A stretch of 64,000 nt of DNA from Halostella litorea. Its GTDB lineage: Archaea > Halobacteriota > Halobacteria > Halobacteriales > Natronoarchaeaceae. Positions within the stretch are counted from its first letter, which is position 1; every line of letters starts with the position of its first letter. Shown here piece by piece: positions 51,005 through 59,680 of this stretch. The position numbers were made by a program, and so were the translations under genes. Below the pieces are notes generated by a model. That model ran no database searches. It was not told where the DNA came from and worked only from the letters and a program-made list of their open reading frames with translations. The DNA is taken from contig NZ_SJER01000009.1 of assembly GCF_004785955.1 (NCBI RefSeq), forward strand, positions 1 through 64,000, given 5' to 3'.

Positions 51005-53866
51005 CTACTCGAGAACGCTGGCTTCTGAACGCTGTTCTTGACTAATCAGCGCGACTAGGTCCGCTTTCGAGAGTGGGTCAATATCAACACGGACCCCTTG
51101 TGCAGTATAGAAGATCCCTGCGGTCACTTCTCGACCAGAGAACCATTCATTTAGCACGTGATAGTACACGCTGAGTTGCTTCCGATACTCATCCTCGGCG
51201 TGTCGCCCGAGGTCGGTTTTGAAGTCGATAATCTCGACGGTATCGGGACGAAGGTGAACGAGGTCGACGATTCCTGAGATGGTGACCTGCTCTCCGTCGA
51301 CAGCGAGTGGCAGATACGCATCCTCCTCAACTCGCAGCTCACCATCGAGCGAGTCTATGAACGACTTGATGTGACGCTCGTCGTCGTTCGAGGGTTCGAC
51401 ATCCCCCTCCAGTACGTACCGCTCAGCGAATTCGTGGGTCTGCGTTCCGAACGCGGTCCCTCTTCCGTCGTCGACGTCCTCGAACACATCGTCGCGCATG
51501 AGCGTGTGCGGCGAGTGTCCGACCGGGCCGTCCGGCGTCGGCACGGAAATCTGCAAGTGTGCCTGCGTCGTCTCGTCGATGTCGTCTTCCTGAATGTCGG
51601 GCTCCAGTTCCTCGATGTCGACCGGGAGCTCTTCAATGAACGTGTTCGGGCTCTCGGCTGCAGCGAACACGAGATGGCTCTCAGCCCGCGTCATCGCGAC
51701 GTAGAGCAAGCGTCGCTCTTCGTCGTATCCACGCGGCAGACACTTCCGGAGGACGTCAGTCCGCCAGTTGTCGTGAATATGTGGATACCCGTGATCATCG
51801 GCGTAGAGCTTTCGCTGGCGTAGTCCAATCGGATCGTCGAACGCGATCGCGTTACTGTTCCCGCCTGACGGTGGGAAGCAATGGGAGTTCATGTTCGCGA
51901 GCACGACAATAGGGTGCTCGAGTCCCTTGGCCGCATGGATGGTCTGGACCGTCACCGAATTCATCCCAGCGCTCGCGTGGACCTCGTGGGTGCTTCCGTC
52001 CTCGATGCCGCGTTCGATGAATCGGATGAGGTCACCTCGTGTCAATGTCGTCGCGCTGTGGACGGACTGAATCGTCGTCAGCAGCACGTCGGCGTAGGCC
52101 CCGTCGTAGTCGTACTGGGAGAATACACGCTGGGCAACCCCACCGACCGTCTCCAGGGCCGCAAGCTTCGACTTGAACGCCTGCATGTTGGTGGGGTACT
52201 CCTCGCTATCGAGGACGTGTTTGACCTCGTCGAGCGTGTAGCCAGCTTCTTCAAGCACGACTGCCCATCCCCGCTCCGCGTCGGATTCGAGAATTCGCAG
52301 CCACGCCAGGAGAAGCTTCGCCGGGTCAGACCGGAACAACTCGATGCCTCCTTCGTACGCCATCGGTAATCCATACGCCTCAGCGACAGAGAGGAGTTCT
52401 CGGCCGAAGTCACGAGTCCGGGTGAGGACGGCGATATCACCGTACTCTGGCAGACGAAGTTCCCCATCCTCCTCGACCTGATACGTATCGTTCCCGACGA
52501 TCTCCTGAATCTTGGTCAGAACGGCTTCGTGTTCGTCTTCGTGTTGAATCGACTCTATCTGAGAGTTCTCGTGCGAGGCGTTCGAGGAGAGTGACACAAT
52601 TCTATCTCGCACGGCCGTCTCGTCGACATCGTCTGTGCTCGCCGCAGGCGTCACTAGGCTGTGCTCGGAGAAGTCGAGGATGGCCTGCGTCGAGCGGTAG
52701 TTCTCGACCAGTTCGATATCGATGATCGGGCGGGTCGCCCACGATACTCGCTCATGATCCTCGTTGAGTTCGTCGACGAACCGATCCAGCCGGGATTCGA
52801 ACTCAGTAATGTTCTCGACGGCGGCGTACTGGAACGAGTAGATGCTCTGTTTCCAGTCACCGACGACACAGACGTTGTTCGTGTTCGCGAGCAGGAGTGC
52901 GAGTTTGAACTGGATCTCGCTGGAGTCCTGGAACTCGTCGATCATCACGTACTCGAACGCGACATCGTCGCGGAGTCGGTGGTCGTCACAGAGCAGGACG
53001 AACGCGAACAGCTGCAGGAAGCTGAAGTTGAGGTAGTTCCGACTGAGTGCGAATTCAAGATACTCGTGGTAGACGTCGTGAACGAAGTTCTTGAGGCCCT
53101 CTCGCTGTTCGTCAAACACCAGCTGTGCGACGCCATCAGGAACCTGCTTCTCACCCCATCCGCCACGGATCTCGTCTTCCTCGGGCGCGTCTGGGAGGTA
53201 GCATTTGTCGTTGCCGTAGCCGCCGAGTTTCGAGCGTAGCTTGGACTGCTTGTTCCCGTCGTTCCGGGGCTGGTTCAGCTCGTCGAAGATCTCGCGGAAC
53301 GTCTCGAAATCACCGTCCAGATGCCGCTCGCCGTTCCGGTACCAGCCATCGGCCGTCGGGAAGACACCTTTCGCCGCAAGCTGATGGATTAACCCGAGGA
53401 GTTCGACTGGTTCCTCGACGGCGCGGAAGAAGTCGTCGTACTCGGGGTGGTCGTCGCTGAACCGACGGATAAACTCGCGGAACTGCACCTTCTCGACGTT
53501 CTCGTCTTCGAGGACACGCGTAGACCCCGTAATCCGGTCGTCGATACCGAGGAGCGTCGGTGCCTCGAAGCCGTGTTCCATGAGGATGTCGTGACAGAGG
53601 CTGTGGAACGTCTGGATCGGTGCGTCCGAGAGTTCACGCATCCCGTAGTCACAGTGGGCGACGATTCGGTCCTTCATCTCCGTCGCCGCGTTGTTGGTGA
53701 ACGTCACGAGGAGGACGTCCTCAGGCTCGACGTCGTCTTGGTCGACGATTTCGGCGTAGCGACGGGTGACGGTGAACGTCTTTCCAGTCCCTGCGCCGGC
53801 GTCGACGACGTGGATGCCCTGTTTGCTGTCGATGAGGTCTTGCTGTTGGTCGTTTGGTGCAGTCAT
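51005..53866 (-). CDS. AddA/UvrD-like helicase-nuclease
   Basis: The 953-residue UvrD superfamily-1 helicase has a P-loop DAGAGTGKTFT (about 22-32), motif II MIDEFQDSS near 308, a motif IV-like region (ENYRSTQAIL), TIHAAKGLEHP, and ERRLLYVAMTRAES. A C-terminal PD-(D/E)XK nuclease follows (VEIIDFKTDLGRHAEDEYR, near 880). This is the AddA layout. Together with the following AddB-like gene, overlapping by four bases (ATGA), it should form a helicase-nuclease that resects double-stranded DNA ends. In this island it is probably part of the defence cassette rather than chromosomal repair. Confidence 0.9.
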   Translation of the reverse strand: MTAPNDQQQDLIDSKQGIHVVDAGAGTGKTFTVTRRYAEIVDQDDVEPEDVLLVTFTNNAATEMKDRIVAHCDYGMRELSDAPIQTFHSLCHDILMEHGFEAPTLLGIDDRITGSTRVLEDENVEKVQFREFIRRFSDDHPEYDDFFRAVEEPVELLGLIHQLAAKGVFPTADGWYRNGERHLDGDFETFREIFDELNQPRNDGNKQSKLRSKLGGYGNDKCYLPDAPEEDEIRGGWGEKQVPDGVAQLVFDEQREGLKNFVHDVYHEYLEFALSRNYLNFSFLQLFAFVLLCDDHRLRDDVAFEYVMIDEFQDSSEIQFKLALLLANTNNVCVVGDWKQSIYSFQYAAVENITEFESRLDRFVDELNEDHERVSWATRPIIDIELVENYRSTQAILDFSEHSLVTPAASTDDVDETAVRDRIVSLSSNASHENSQIESIQHEDEHEAVLTKIQEIVGNDTYQVEEDGELRLPEYGDIAVLTRTRDFGRELLSVAEAYGLPMAYEGGIELFRSDPAKLLLAWLRILESDAERGWAVVLEEAGYTLDEVKHVLDSEEYPTNMQAFKSKLAALETVGGVAQRVFSQYDYDGAYADVLLTTIQSVHSATTLTRGDLIRFIERGIEDGSTHEVHASAGMNSVTVQTIHAAKGLEHPIVVLANMNSHCFPPSGGNSNAIAFDDPIGLRQRKLYADDHGYPHIHDNWRTDVLRKCLPRGYDEERRLLYVAMTRAESHLVFAAAESPNTFIEELPVDIEELEPDIQEDDIDETTQAHLQISVPTPDGPVGHSPHTLMRDDVFEDVDDGRGTAFGTQTHEFAERYVLEGDVEPSNDDERHIKSFIDSLDGELRVEEDAYLPLAVDGEQVTISGIVDLVHLRPDTVEIIDFKTDLGRHAEDEYRKQLSVYYHVLNEWFSGREVTAGIFYTAQGVRVDIDPLSKADLVALISQEQRSEASVLE

Positions 53867-56451
53867 CGCGACTCACCTTCCAGGATGCAATCGCGGTTGT
53901 CCACGTACCGATAGTTTGGATCGCCACCGAGTCCCTGAACCGGAAAGCGCTCATCACCGGCACGACGGTCGTTCAACTCCGATAGGCGATCTTGGACGAA
54001 CTGCTCGAATGCATCCACATCGCCGGTGAAATAGTTCTGGTTGCGAATACGGAGCAAGTGTCTCAGGGCCTGCTTGCAGCCGTTTTTCACGTACTTGTAG
54101 TCCCCGACATCAGCGATCAGTCGTTCTGTGATCGCGTCGCCGAATTCCGATTCGATGAGTTCGTCGCTGTCGCTGGTGTCCGGGAACTCATACCTATCCA
54201 CCACAGCCCGGTAGATTTCGTACGTCGACTTCGAGAAGGTCTTATTACAGTCGTTCGCGGCGTCTTCCTGCAGTTCCGTGAAGACATCTGGGCTCGCGAT
54301 GTATTCCTCGAAGGTGACTGGATAGTGGGTCACCGTAGTGAGGCAGTCTTCGAGAGAACCATTCCCAGTCACCACATCATCAAGCGTTTCGAGGAAGTGG
54401 AAGAACGTGAATCGCAGTTCCTCATCCGGGTGCTCAGTCCGCTGGTGAGCGAGGTACAGCAACGCCTGGAAGTTCGGTTTGTCGCTCGGTGGATCAAGCG
54501 CCGAATGCTTTACAATCGAGTATGCTGACTTCTTTGAGCCACTCTTGTAGTCGAGGAGTCGGCTCGGGCTGTGAACGAGGTCGATCTTACCCTTTAGCCC
54601 GAGATCAGTGTTCTCGAACCAGCGTTCAGTGTGCGACGCATCGATGGGGCGGTCGTAATACTCGGCGAAGAAGTTCTCTCCCCAACCACCGTCAGGCGTC
54701 ACCAGGCCGTCACCGTGAGGCAGGTTTGCATCGAGGAACTCGACGATGGTCTGGAGGCCGACGCGGTACTTGGTGAGTCTGACCTCCCGATCGACGCCTC
54801 GGAGGAACGGGTCGACCTCGTCGAGAATGACTGCGGCGACCTCATCGAGTGTGTCCGTCGTGATGGCGTCCGGATGTGAGACGTAGAACTCTGCGAAGTC
54901 GTGGAACAGGTTCCCTTCTCTGAAGTGCTCCTTGTCCGGGTTGTCGACGAGTCGACTGAAGAAATAATCGCGGGGGGAGTTGACGTAGGTGTTCAGGCTC
55001 GACTGGCTGAGTGCGGTGACGTCCTCGGGGGAGACATCGAGTGGTTCTTTTTCGAATCCGTCCTGTGTCGTTCGAGACGCCCGTGAATGCTGCAGTGAGT
55101 CCAAATCACTGAATCGGTCGAACTCCTCATCGAACAGTTCCTCGAAGTATAGACACGGGGTGACGGGCGTTCCACCGGCGGTGTCCTGCACGAGGTAGTA
55201 CTGGTCGACGCCGTTCTGCAGGAGGAGTTGGAACTGCCGGATGTTCCGCTCGAACTCCTGATCTCGGTCGACCCACGGGCGACGAGGCGACGAATGTGTC
55301 CAACCTTCGTCAAGGCCGAGGTAGAACACGACGGCGCGGTCGACGTGAGCAGCCGATTTTGCATCTGCCAATAGGACACCTTCGTTCTCCCGATCCACAG
55401 GCACTTCATACGACTGTAGATAGAACTCGAGACGGTCAACTGCCGGTTCGGTGACGGCGTCATCGAGGAGGCCGAGCGTCGCGAGTTCCTCTCTGAAGGC
55501 GTCGATAGAGGCGTCCGTGACTGCTTCGTATTCGTCGATGGCCTCCTCGAATGTGCGGGCACGAATCTCATCACGGAACTCAAGGAGCCAGTCTACTTCC
55601 GGGTGGTCGAGGTCGTAGAGACGCTTCTCGTCGTGCTCGATGTCGACGGGCATCCCGAGCTGGGTGAGGAGTGGTCGAACGTCGCCTACTCGTGTATCTC
55701 GGCCAGCGTGAGCACTTCGAAGGAGCTGTAAGAATGCGCGGTGACGGGCATCGTCGTTGAACCCCGGACCGCCGTAGTATGGAATCTCTGCCGCTTCCAG
55801 CGCCGACTCAATGAGCGAGGAATACTGACTGGCTGCATCGAGGACGACAGCCACGTCATCGGCGTTCTCCGGTGTGACCGTATCGAGGACCGCGTCGACG
55901 ATTGCGGCCGGTGAATCGAGAATGCGGAAGGATGGATGATCGAATAACCCCTCGGTGAACGGGTCGACCGTCTCGTAGTCTGGGGGAAGGATCGAGCGTT
56001 CGAGTTCGGTAAGCTGCTTGAAGCCGACAACAGCGACCGACGTGTCGGCTTCGATACTGTACTCAGTGAGACGGTTAGACGTCGTGTCCATCTCTGCGAT
56101 ACAGTCGACAGCAGTGTGCGTTGCCGTCGTCGCGAACTGCTCGTAGTCCAGAATAGCGTCAGCCGTCCCCTGATACTCCCAGCACTGGAGGATGTTCCCG
56201 ACCGCATAGGACGTCTCCTTCCAGTTGAGATCAGTCGTCTCAATGATTTCGAGAAATGCGAGTCGATCCTCGGCTTGTTCTCGGCGTCGAGCAGCCAGGC
56301 GCCGTGGTGTAATCGCGAACGGCCCGAAGTGGGGTTGATCAAGACGCCGGTTCAGGGCACTCGCCATCGGCGCATCCGGCACGAGCACAAGGTCGAAATC
56401 CTTGCATTCCTCGTAGAGAGAATCGATAGACTTCGCTCGTGTAATTGACAC
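53863..56451 (-). CDS. AddB-like PD-(D/E)XK nuclease
   Basis: The 862-residue protein starts with a GTG at 56451, as no ATG is well placed. An inactivated-helicase-like body (no P-loop seen) is followed by a C-terminal nuclease core LGLKGKIDLVHSPSRLLDYK near residue 635, the D...DxK motif of PD-(D/E)XK enzymes. An iron-sulphur cluster of the AddB type is possible: Cys at 519-ish is not clear, while CNKTFSKSTYEIYR and CKQALRHLLRI are near the end. It pairs with the AddA-like gene; the two form a resection or restriction complex. It overlaps that gene by four bases. Confidence 0.75.
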   Translation of the reverse strand: MSITRAKSIDSLYEECKDFDLVLVPDAPMASALNRRLDQPHFGPFAITPRRLAARRREQAEDRLAFLEIIETTDLNWKETSYAVGNILQCWEYQGTADAILDYEQFATTATHTAVDCIAEMDTTSNRLTEYSIEADTSVAVVGFKQLTELERSILPPDYETVDPFTEGLFDHPSFRILDSPAAIVDAVLDTVTPENADDVAVVLDAASQYSSLIESALEAAEIPYYGGPGFNDDARHRAFLQLLRSAHAGRDTRVGDVRPLLTQLGMPVDIEHDEKRLYDLDHPEVDWLLEFRDEIRARTFEEAIDEYEAVTDASIDAFREELATLGLLDDAVTEPAVDRLEFYLQSYEVPVDRENEGVLLADAKSAAHVDRAVVFYLGLDEGWTHSSPRRPWVDRDQEFERNIRQFQLLLQNGVDQYYLVQDTAGGTPVTPCLYFEELFDEEFDRFSDLDSLQHSRASRTTQDGFEKEPLDVSPEDVTALSQSSLNTYVNSPRDYFFSRLVDNPDKEHFREGNLFHDFAEFYVSHPDAITTDTLDEVAAVILDEVDPFLRGVDREVRLTKYRVGLQTIVEFLDANLPHGDGLVTPDGGWGENFFAEYYDRPIDASHTERWFENTDLGLKGKIDLVHSPSRLLDYKSGSKKSAYSIVKHSALDPPSDKPNFQALLYLAHQRTEHPDEELRFTFFHFLETLDDVVTGNGSLEDCLTTVTHYPVTFEEYIASPDVFTELQEDAANDCNKTFSKSTYEIYRAVVDRYEFPDTSDSDELIESEFGDAITERLIADVGDYKYVKNGCKQALRHLLRIRNQNYFTGDVDAFEQFVQDRLSELNDRRAGDERFPVQGLGGDPNYRYVDNRDCILEGESR

Positions 56452-56502
56452 GGACTATCGGACTCAGGTGGCTTTCAAAAATGTGTCGTCAGAACAGTCC
56501 AA

Positions 56503-58335
56503 TCAGAAGTTCGGGATGATTCCGATAGATAGCGGAAGTAGGGGGTAAACGAACGAAAGAGAGATGATGATGAGAGTGACTATTGTCGCTCCTCTGCTAA
56601 AATAGTCGTAACCACTGTGGCCGAACGGTCCATCAGTGGGAGCAAAAGAAAGGGTTGCAAGCACTACACCAGAGACCGCTAACGCAAGTGACTGCGGTTG
56701 TCCGAACGAAAATGCAAACCCAGACCAGATTGCCAATCCACACCAGACGGTGAGTAGAGCGTAGAAAACCCTTCGAAGTTGGGTTTGTGCCCGCTGACGT
56801 TGCGTTTCAGCTAACCCCACGTATGCTGATTTCCGGTCTTCCAGATCACCAAACCGGAATAGATCCTTGTTGAACCGGCGGATATGCTTCTCATAGAAGT
56901 CATAGTCGTTCTTCACCTCAGTGATTGTGTCGTCCAGATCCTCAATTCTTCCTTGAATGAGGGGGAGGTAGAACCCAACAATCACAATAAGAACAAAAAT
57001 CGAAAACGGTGGCACCAGATCTCGGTCGCTCCATCGAAGTACCAAGAAGATGTTCGCGACGATTGCACCAAGGAGTGTGAACGTCAATCGTTGGATATCT
57101 TGTGAGGTTTCATTGGCTGCCGACGAAAGCCTCTCAGTCAATCCAGCCATCAAAGTCTGCGTGTCTTCAAGTACATCACTTAGAGCTTCGAAATTTTCTT
57201 CGACAGCAGATACCTGGAGGTCCTGATAACTCGATTTAACGTCTTCAATGACCTCAGGGAGCATCTCGATGCCACGCTCCGTACCTCGACAATGTTCAGT
57301 TATCGCCAGCTGCCAGAGATCTCGAAATGCGTCTTTTTTCTCTTCAGCTTCAAACGATTGATGAAGGTCTCTAATCGCACAGATTCCACTCTTGCCCCAC
57401 TCTGCACATTGCTCAGACAAGTCAATCCGGGGGTTGAATTCAGGTTCACTAGAGAATTGGAACTGCATCGTCTGACCGTCACGGTCAACAGCTGCGGAAA
57501 GAACTCCTAAGAGAGAATACGCATAGAGAGGAGAAACTTGTTCACTGTCGCAGGTTTCCCAGAGGCCCTCAACTATCGATGGATGGATTGGTGAAAGATC
57601 TCCACGCCAGTGAGTGAACTTTCGGGAAGCAGACATAGAGTCAAAATATTGATCGGCAGCCTCCTCAAGTTCCTCCTTTGGGAGTGTTTCGACGCTACTC
57701 GCGGTCCACATTGGAACGGGGAAGACCTCATCTGGAGCATCCTGGAGAAAGAGAAAGACAGGGAAGGATTCGTATTCGAAGAGCTCAGCTGCAACCTCAT
57801 GTGGGCTGCGGCTTCCGATCCATTCGAATAAATCCGACGGCGTCCACCAGAGGAGAGGGTTCAAATCTAAATCAAAAATGAACTCATCGCCGAGAAGTTC
57901 AGAGGCAATTCGCCCTTTCTGAAGGCCGATTTCGATAGTGACGGTAGTACTCGCATCGGTGAGTTCTGAGGCAAATTCATAAAGCAAGCCAGCGGCGTTC
58001 CGTATTTCGTCTGGATAGTACCGGTCAAACCCTCGGCGATAAAAATCGACATCGACGGCAGGTTCCAGATCGCGGTCAGCGAGCGCCTCTAGACCTTCGT
58101 CGTTTACGCTGAGTTCTCTCCCAGACAATTCGAACAACCGCTGATCATCAGCTATCAAGCGAAAGCCGCTAAAATACGCAGGAAACGAATCCCAAGCCTC
58201 GAATAGATTTTTGAATGTGTCCTCGGACAGAGAGCTGACCTCAGTATTTACCGAGAGATTAGAGATGGCTTCATCATTGACTGATCCGGTACTCGAAACT
58301 GCGACTATCCTTTGAATGAACTCGCGAGGCGTCAT
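56503..58335 (-). CDS. Large membrane protein, probable effector
   Basis: The 610-residue protein has a soluble N-terminal domain of about 400 residues. About five TM helices follow in the C-terminal third (TLLGAIVANIFLVL, FSIFVLIVIVGFYLPLI, VFYALLTVWCGLAIWSGF, ALAVSGVVLATLSF, IVTLIIISLSFVYPLL), with a charged coil between TM2 and TM3. No family is recognised. It lies downstream of the 371-residue gene by only 9 bases and so forms a pair with it. A sensor plus membrane-depolarising effector is a natural reading but unproven. Confidence 0.55.
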   Translation of the reverse strand: MTPREFIQRIVAVSSTGSVNDEAISNLSVNTEVSSLSEDTFKNLFEAWDSFPAYFSGFRLIADDQRLFELSGRELSVNDEGLEALADRDLEPAVDVDFYRRGFDRYYPDEIRNAAGLLYEFASELTDASTTVTIEIGLQKGRIASELLGDEFIFDLDLNPLLWWTPSDLFEWIGSRSPHEVAAELFEYESFPVFLFLQDAPDEVFPVPMWTASSVETLPKEELEEAADQYFDSMSASRKFTHWRGDLSPIHPSIVEGLWETCDSEQVSPLYAYSLLGVLSAAVDRDGQTMQFQFSSEPEFNPRIDLSEQCAEWGKSGICAIRDLHQSFEAEEKKDAFRDLWQLAITEHCRGTERGIEMLPEVIEDVKSSYQDLQVSAVEENFEALSDVLEDTQTLMAGLTERLSSAANETSQDIQRLTFTLLGAIVANIFLVLRWSDRDLVPPFSIFVLIVIVGFYLPLIQGRIEDLDDTITEVKNDYDFYEKHIRRFNKDLFRFGDLEDRKSAYVGLAETQRQRAQTQLRRVFYALLTVWCGLAIWSGFAFSFGQPQSLALAVSGVVLATLSFAPTDGPFGHSGYDYFSRGATIVTLIIISLSFVYPLLPLSIGIIPNF

Positions 58336-58344
58336 TTAAATGAG

Positions 58345-59460
58345 CTAGAACAGGTCTCGGATGTCAGGAACATTAGACAGGTCATCTACTAAGGAGCGCT
58401 TCCCGTTCCCACTTCCGACTGTGAGTTCTGGCTGTAGATCAGATAGTAGCAAATAGAACTGATCTCCATCTCGCGCGAGTTGGACGTTATTACTTTCACG
58501 CAACTCACTTATTGATACGCGGATCGATTTTCCTGCAATTCGAACACTAACGTCTCCCTGATCAACGTCTACCTCCGTTCCATCGGCATCATCCAACGTA
58601 ATTGGGCCTCCATCAGTGAAGTCCTGATACGTGGGATAAGCAGCCGAGGTTTCATTTTCGCTGGCACGTTGCTTGATTGCAGACTCAACTAGTTCGTCCG
58701 GGTGCGGAGCTGCTTTGAGATTCAGGAACCCGTACCAATACTTGGCGTAGTGTTGCGCACCTCCCTCCTGATACAGCTGTGCACTATCTTCGTCTATGTG
58801 CTCCTCGTATTTGTCGTACTTAGGGTAGACGACGCTTTTGTCCGTCTCTTCTTGGATAACGCGCTCGTTTTCGGTGAATACTGCTTCTGTGTCTTCGTGG
58901 TCGAGATCGATTTCGTGGGCGCCTTCTAAGTAGGGAGTTTTTAGAATCGCCGCGAAGGTTTCGTCGTACTCGCTGAATTGGGTATAGATGAGAAGGTCCG
59001 ATACAGAGCGTGCTTCATTAAGGTAAAGCTGGGAAAGAGACTCTCCAACACTTTCGATGTCACTCCCATCTCGAACTCTTTCAAGTAATTCTACAGTCGT
59101 ACGGTCCTCATCCTCAAGATTTACCGATGCACTACGAGCAGCATCCGTGAAGGAGTGGTTGCGAGCATTCTTCGTGTCGTCACTATTGTAACGTCGCCCG
59201 AGTGTGTCCCGCAGCATACTTGCGACGATCCGCTCGGCTTCTGCACCAGCGTCAGTAACTAGATCGTCTTCATCAAGCGTGCCAACAAGATCCGGGTTCG
59301 GATTTTCGATTTCTTCACCCATTTCGCAACTGAATACGGCAACAGACTCGACATCCACCATTTTTTGTAATTCAATAATAGCCGTGGTCAAATGTCTATC
59401 GGAGAAGATGACATATTGTGACCACAATCTCAATCCCCCGAGATATGTGTATAGCGGCAT
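58345..59460 (-). CDS. Soluble partner of the large membrane protein
   Basis: The 371-residue protein starts from the ATG at 59460; a GTG start lies 15 bases upstream. It is acidic and mixed alpha/beta. The first half has two helical regions, and a beta-rich C-terminal segment (GDVSVRIAGKSIRVSISELRE) follows. No named motif, no TM helix. It is the first gene of a two-gene operon with the 610-residue membrane protein. This soluble-plus-membrane pairing recalls two-gene systems such as Kiwa, but I see no sequence likeness to KwaA or KwaB and do not claim it. Confidence 0.55.
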   Translation of the reverse strand: MPLYTYLGGLRLWSQYVIFSDRHLTTAIIELQKMVDVESVAVFSCEMGEEIENPNPDLVGTLDEDDLVTDAGAEAERIVASMLRDTLGRRYNSDDTKNARNHSFTDAARSASVNLEDEDRTTVELLERVRDGSDIESVGESLSQLYLNEARSVSDLLIYTQFSEYDETFAAILKTPYLEGAHEIDLDHEDTEAVFTENERVIQEETDKSVVYPKYDKYEEHIDEDSAQLYQEGGAQHYAKYWYGFLNLKAAPHPDELVESAIKQRASENETSAAYPTYQDFTDGGPITLDDADGTEVDVDQGDVSVRIAGKSIRVSISELRESNNVQLARDGDQFYLLLSDLQPELTVGSGNGKRSLVDDLSNVPDIRDLF

Positions 59461-59500
59461 ATAGTTTATTCCCACTGCTCATTTCATCGCACAATTTTGC

Positions 59501-59537
59501 GTGGGTTTAGCAGACTGAATTGGTCTGCCCAACCCAC
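59501..59537. repeat. Inverted repeat like a recombinase core site
   Basis: GTGGGTTTAGCAGAC (59501-59515) faces GTCTGCCCAACCCAC (59523-59537) with a 7-base spacer TGAATTG. Thirteen of fifteen positions match in the inverted arms. Two inverted arms of about 13-15 bases around a 6-8 base spacer is the architecture of tyrosine-recombinase core sites. It lies 144 bases upstream of a tyrosine recombinase gene. Confidence 0.7.
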
Positions 59538-59680
59538 AAACTGATAAGGAATCCGACTGAAACGCTGAACGACTCGAATATGCCACTCTTAGAATCGCCA
59601 TACTGGGCCGCGACCAGGTTTCTAACCGAATTCTGCACCAATCCAATTTCGGACGGTCAAGCCCTCCAGAGATCGCTACA

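Noticed and set aside
39557-59460. BREX system
   Set aside because: No PglZ phosphatase, BrxA or BrxB, and the methylase is DUF1156, not PglX. The ATPase only distantly resembles BrxC/PglY.
56503-59460. Kiwa system
   Set aside because: A membrane-plus-soluble pair is present, but sizes and visible motifs do not match KwaA (small four-TM) and KwaB.
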